Shown in pieces: positions 59,290 to 64,000 of a stretch of 64,000 nt of DNA. Numbering within the stretch: position 1 is the first letter of the stretch; each line of letters opens with the position of its first letter. The notes under the pieces were generated by a model that was given only the letters and a program-made list of their open reading frames with translations, had not been told where the DNA came from and did not search any database. Both the position numbers and the translations under genes were made by a program. Source of the stretch: Isoperla grammatica (Eukaryota > Arthropoda > Insecta > Plecoptera > Perlodidae); assembly GCA_945910005.1 (NCBI GenBank), contig OX246748.1, positions 11,895,051 to 11,959,050 on the forward strand, read 5' to 3'.

Positions 59290-60288
59290 CGGAAATATAT
59301 CATTAGGTGGCCGTACCACCTAAGGTGACCCCTGTTTTTTTGTTTAGATAGTTGGAAAACACACCTTCTGTAGTCGATGTTGTCAATTTCAGCCATATAT
59401 CCTGATAAGTAAAGTTTTGACTAGGTAGACTTAAAGTCTCAACACAACGCAAGAGTCATGCTATAACACGGCAATATATATCATTAGGTGGCCTACTTAA
59501 TTTGGTGACCACCTATGGTGACCACTGTTTTTTTGTTTAGATAATTGACAAACACACTTACTGTAGTCGATGTTGTGAATTTCAGCCAAATATCTTTATA
59601 AGTAAAGTTTTGACTAGGTAGACAAAGTCTCAACACAACGAAAGAGCCATGCTATTACACGGAAATATATCATTAAGTGGCCTACTTAATTTGGTTACCA
59701 CCTACGGTGACCACTGTTTTTTTGTTTAGATAATTGGAAAACACACCTTCTGTAGTCGATGTTGTGAATTTCAGCAAAATATCGTTATAAGTAAAGTTTT
59801 TAATGGGTAGACTTTAAGCCTCAACACAACACAAGAGTCCATGCTGTCACACGGACATATTTCATTATTTGGCCTACTTAATGTGGTGACCACCCACAGT
59901 GACCACTGTTTTTTTGTTTAAGATAATTAGAAAACACACTTTCGGTAGTAAATGTTGTGAATTTAAGCCAAATATGTTTATTAGTTAAGTTATTAATGGG
60001 TAGACTTTAAGCCTCAACACAACACAAGAGTCCATGCTGTCACACGGACATATTTCATAATTTGGCCTACTTTATGGGAAGACCACCCACGGTGACCACT
60101 GTTTTTTTGTTTAGATAATAAGAAAACACACTTACGGTAGAAGATGTACATTTCAGCCAAATATTTTTATAAGTGAAGTTTTTAATGGGTAGACTTTAGG
60201 TCTCAACAGAACGCAAGAGTCATGCTATTACACGAAAATATATCATTAGGTGGCCTACTTAATTTGGTTACCACCTACGGTGACCACT
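59290..60288. repeat. Higher-order block, copy 1
   Basis: A run of about five variant units, including older-type units with TTTTTAATGGGTAGACTTTA and GTCCATGCTGTCACACGGAC, that reappears almost unchanged 3.01 kb later. Confidence 0.8.
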
Positions 60289-62300
60289 GTTTTTTTGTTT
60301 AGATAATGGGAAAGCACACCTACTGTAGTCGATTTTATGAATTTCAGCCAAATATCCTGATAAGTAAAGTTTTGACTAGGTAGACTTAAAGTCTCAACAC
60401 AACGAAAGAGTCATGCTATTACACGGAAATATATCATTAGGTGGCCGTACCACCTACGGTGACCACTGTTTTTTTGTTTAGATAGTTGGAAAACACACCT
60501 TCTGTAGTCGATGTTGTCAATTTCAGCCATATATCCTGATAAGTAAAGTTTTGACTAGGTAGACTTAAAGTCTCAACACAACGAAAGAGTCATGCTATTA
60601 CACGAAAATATATCATTAGGTGGCCTACTTAATTTGGTTACCACCTACGGTGACCACTGTTTTTTTGTTTAGATAATTGGAAAGCACATTTACTTTAGTC
60701 GATTTTATGAATTTCAGCCAAATATCCTGATAAGTAAAGTTTTGACTAGGTAGACTTAAAGTCTCAACACAACGAAAGAGTCATGCTATTACATGGAAAT
60801 ATATCATAAGGTGGCCTACTTAATTTGGTTACCACCTACGGTGACAACTGTTTTTTAGTTTAGATACTTGAAAAACAGACCTTCTGTAGTCGATTTTATG
60901 AATTCCAGCCAAATATCCTGATAAGTAAAGTTTTGACTAGGTAGACTTAAAGTCTCAACACAATGAAAGAGTCATGCCATTACACGGAAATATATCATTA
61001 GGTGGCCCACTTAATTTGGTGACCACCTATGGTGACAACTGTTTTTTAGTTTAGATAATTGGAAAACACACCTTCTGTAGTCGATTTTATGAATTTCAGC
61101 CAAATATCCTGATAAGTTTTGACTTGGTAGACTTAAAGTCTCAACACAACGAAAGAGTCATGCTATTACACGAAAATATATCATTAGGTGGCCTACTTAA
61201 TTTGGTTACCACTTACGGTGACCACTGTTTTTTTGTTTAGATAATGGGAAAGCACACCTACCGTAGTCGATTTTATGAATTTCAGCCAAATATCCTGATA
61301 AGTAAAGTTTTGACTTGGTAGACTTAAAGTCTCAACACAACGAAAGAGTCATGCTATTACACGAAAATATATCATTAGGTGGCCTACTTAATTTGGTTAC
61401 CACCTACGGTGACCACTGTTTTTTTTGTTTAGATAATGGGAAAGCACACCTACTGTAGTCGATTTTATGAATTTCAGCCAAATATCCTGATAAGTAAAGT
61501 TTTGACTAGGTAGACTTAAAGTCTCAACACAACGAAAGAGTCATGCTATTACACGGAAATATATCATTAGGTGGCCGTACCACCTACGGTGACCACTGTT
61601 TTTTTGTTTAGATAGTTGGAAAACACACCTTCTGTAGTCGATGTTGTCAATTTTTAGCCATATATCCTGATAAGTAAAGTTTTGACTAGGTAGACTTAAA
61701 GTCTCAACACAACGCAAGAGTCATGCTATTACACGAAAATATATCATTAGGTGGCCTACTTAATTTGGTTACCACGTACGGTGACCACTGTTTTTTTTGT
61801 TTAGATAATGGGAAAGCACACCTACTGTAGTCGATTTTATGAATTTCAGCCAAATATCCTGATAAGTAAAGTTTTGACTAGGTAGACTTAAAGTCTCAAC
61901 ACAACGAAAGAGTCATGCTATTACACGGAAATATATCATTAGGTGGCCGTACCACCTACGGTGACCACTGTTTTTTTGTTTAGATAGTTGGAAAACACAC
62001 CTTCTGTAGTCGATGTTGTCAATTTTTAGCCATATATCCTGATAAGTAAAGTTTTGACTAGGTGGACTTAAAGTCTCAACACAACGCAAGAGTCATGCTA
62101 TTACACGGCAATATATATCATTAGGTGGCCTACTTAATTTGGTTACCACCTACGGTGACCACTGTTTTTTTTGTTTAGATAATGGGAAAGCACACCTACT
62201 GTAGTCGATTTTATGAATTTCAGCCAAATATCCTGATAAGTAAAGTTTGGACTAGGTAGACTTAAAGTCTCAACACAACGAAAGAGTCATGCTATTACAC

Positions 62301-63299
62301 GGAAATATATCATTAGGTGGCCGTACCACCTACGGTGACCACTGTTTTTTTGTTTAGATAGTTGGAAAACACACCTTCTGTAGTCGATGTTGTCAATTTT
62401 TAGCCATATATCCTGATAAGTAAAGTTTTGACTAGGTAGACTTAAAGTCTCAACACAACGGAAGAGTCATGCTATTACACGGCAATATATATCATTAGGT
62501 GGCCTACTTAATTTGGTGACCACCTATGGTGACCGCTGTTTTTTTGTTTAGATAATTGACAAACACACTTACTGTAGTCGATGTTGTGAATTTCAGCCAA
62601 ATATCTTTATAAGTAAAGTTTTGACTAGGTAGACAAAGTCTCAACACAACGAAAGAGCCATGCTATTACACGGAAATATATCATTAAGTGGCCTACTTAA
62701 TTTGGTTACCACCTACGGTGACCACTGTTTTTTTGTTTAGATAATTGGAAAACACACCTTCTGTAGTCGATGTTGTGAATTTCAGCAAAATATCGTTATA
62801 AGTAAAGTTTTTAATGGGTAGACTTTAAGCCTCAACACAACACAAGAGTCCATGCTGTCACACGGACATATTTCATTATTTGGCCTACTTAATGTGGTGA
62901 CCACCCACAGTGACCACTGTTTTTTTGTTTAAGATAATTAGAAAACACACTTTCGGTAGTAAATGTTGTGAATTTAAGCCAAATATGTTTATTAGTTAAG
63001 TTATTAATGGGTAGACTTTAAGCCTCAACACAACACAAGAGTCCATGCTGTCACACGGACATATTTCATAATTTGGCCTACTTTATGGGAAGACCACCCA
63101 CGGTGACCACTGTTTTTTTGTTTAGATAATAAGAAAACACACTTACGGTAGAAGATGTAAATTTCAGCCAAATATTTTTATAAGTGAAGTTTTTAATGGG
63201 TAGACTTTAAGTCTCAACAGAACGCAAGAGTCATGCTATTACACGAAAATATATCATTAGGTGGCCTACTTAATTTGGTTACCACCTACGGTGACCACT
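62301..63299. repeat. Higher-order block, copy 2
   Basis: Matches 59290-60288 with an offset of 3010-3011 bp. The offset changes by one at an extra T in TTTTTAGCC. Similarity stops where copy 2 reads GTTAATTTG in place of GTTTTTTTG. Confidence 0.8.
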
Positions 63300-64000
63300 G
63301 TTAATTTGTTTAGATAGTTAAAAAACAGACATTTTGTAGTCGATGTTGTGAATTTCAGCCAAATATCATGATAAGTAAAGTTTTGACTAGGTAGACTTAA
63401 AGTCTCAACACAACGAAAGAGTCATGCTATTACACGGAAATATATTATAAGGTGGCCTACTTAATTTGGTTACCACCTACGGTGACCACTGTTAATTTGT
63501 TTCGATAGTTAAAAAACAGACATTTTGTAGTCGATGTTGTGAATTTCAGCCAAATATCATGATAAGTAAAGTTTTGACTAGGTAGACTTAAAATCTCAAC
63601 ACAACGAAAGAGTCATGCTATTACACGGAAATATATCATTAGGTGGCCTACTTAATTTGGTTACCACCTACGGTGAACACTGTTTTTTTGTTTAGATAGT
63701 TGAAAAACAGAACTTTTGTAGTCGATGTTGTGAATTTCAGCCAAATATCCTGATAAGTAAAGTTTTGATTAGGTAGACTTAAAGTCTTAACACAACGAAA
63801 GAGTCATGCTATTACACGAAAATATATCATTAGGTGGCCTACTTAATTTGGTTACCAACTACGGTGACCACTGTTTTTTTGTTTAGATAATTGCAAAGCA
63901 CATTTACTGTAGTCGATTTTATGAATTTCAGCCAAATATCCTGATAAGTAAAGTTTTGACTAGGTAGACTTAAAGTCTCAACACAACGTCTCAACACAAA

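Larger units (their letters stand above)
57583..64000. repeat. Satellite array, about 191-bp unit, roughly 33 copies
   Basis: GGCCTACTTAA recurs at 57585, 57781, 57972, 58163, 58354, 58545, 58736, 58927 and so on, giving a constant 191-bp spacing after the first units. Each unit has TACGGTGACCACTGTTTTTT, TGTAGTCGA, GAATTTCAGCCAAATATCC, the palindrome AGACTTAAAGTCT, CTCAACACAACGAAAGAGTC and CATGCTATTACACG. A 181-bp variant (GGCCGTACCACC) occurs at 59309, 60443, 61573, 61945 and 62319. The first two or three units are the most diverged. The array is open-ended at the right edge. No coding frame. Confidence 0.95.

Noticed and set aside
57583..64000. CRISPR-like repeat-spacer array
   Set aside because: The whole 191-bp unit is repeated with no unique spacers, and the context is eukaryotic.

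Overview
The window looks like nuclear DNA of an arthropod, most likely an insect with a large, AT-rich, transposon-loaded genome. This rests on GT-AG introns of kilobase size, arthropod-type core promoter elements, tRNA-headed SINEs, many foldback/MITE elements, non-LTR 3' tails, long microsatellites and a satellite array. The species cannot be fixed from sequence alone. A hemipteran-like genome is a guess. No prokaryotic operons, rRNA, genuine tRNA genes or CRISPR arrays were seen.

Region 1 (about 1-13.5 kb): after an AT-rich stretch with a SINE tail and two inverted-repeat elements, the best-supported gene lies on the minus strand, 13367 down to 3292. Four exons (13323-13367, 9756-10424, 5051-5172, 3292-3517) join with matching phases at all three introns. 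They give a 353-residue secreted, Thr/Pro/acidic-rich protein with a signal peptide and repeated PFP motifs. A TATA-like box and an initiator sit just upstream. Its introns hold a Tc1/mariner-like MITE, a SINE and foldback elements.

Region 2 (13.5-19.7 kb): a cluster of related foldback elements is followed by a complex minisatellite (93/127/173-bp spacings). Next come two gene starts facing each other. One is a plus-strand first exon (18638-18768) resembling the N-terminus of a YqaJ/SWIM-type protein family. The other is a minus-strand THAP-domain gene or pseudogene (18967-19526) with a frameshift at a CA/GT run.

Region 3 (19.7-57.5 kb): mostly intergenic or intronic AT-rich DNA with isolated exons. 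A plus-strand terminal exon at 31181-31308 encodes a GPI-anchor-like hydrophobic tail. Another at 49662-49794 encodes a hydrophilic C-terminus. Weaker candidates are a 27-nt microexon at 43294-43320, minus-strand exon-like islands at 40703-40898 and 50498-50558, and a 135-codon ORF at 53915-54322. Mobile DNA includes a complete hAT-type non-autonomous element with an 8-bp target duplication, a PIF/Harbinger-like MITE, several foldbacks, SINEs, CAGA microsatellites and long poly-G/C tracts. Three regulatory-looking islands lie near 26, 39 and 47.6 kb.

Region 4 (57.58-64 kb): a satellite array of about 191-bp units runs to the window end, with an internal 1-kb duplicated block. No functional pathway ties the genes together; the exons appear to belong to several separate genes, some extending beyond the window.
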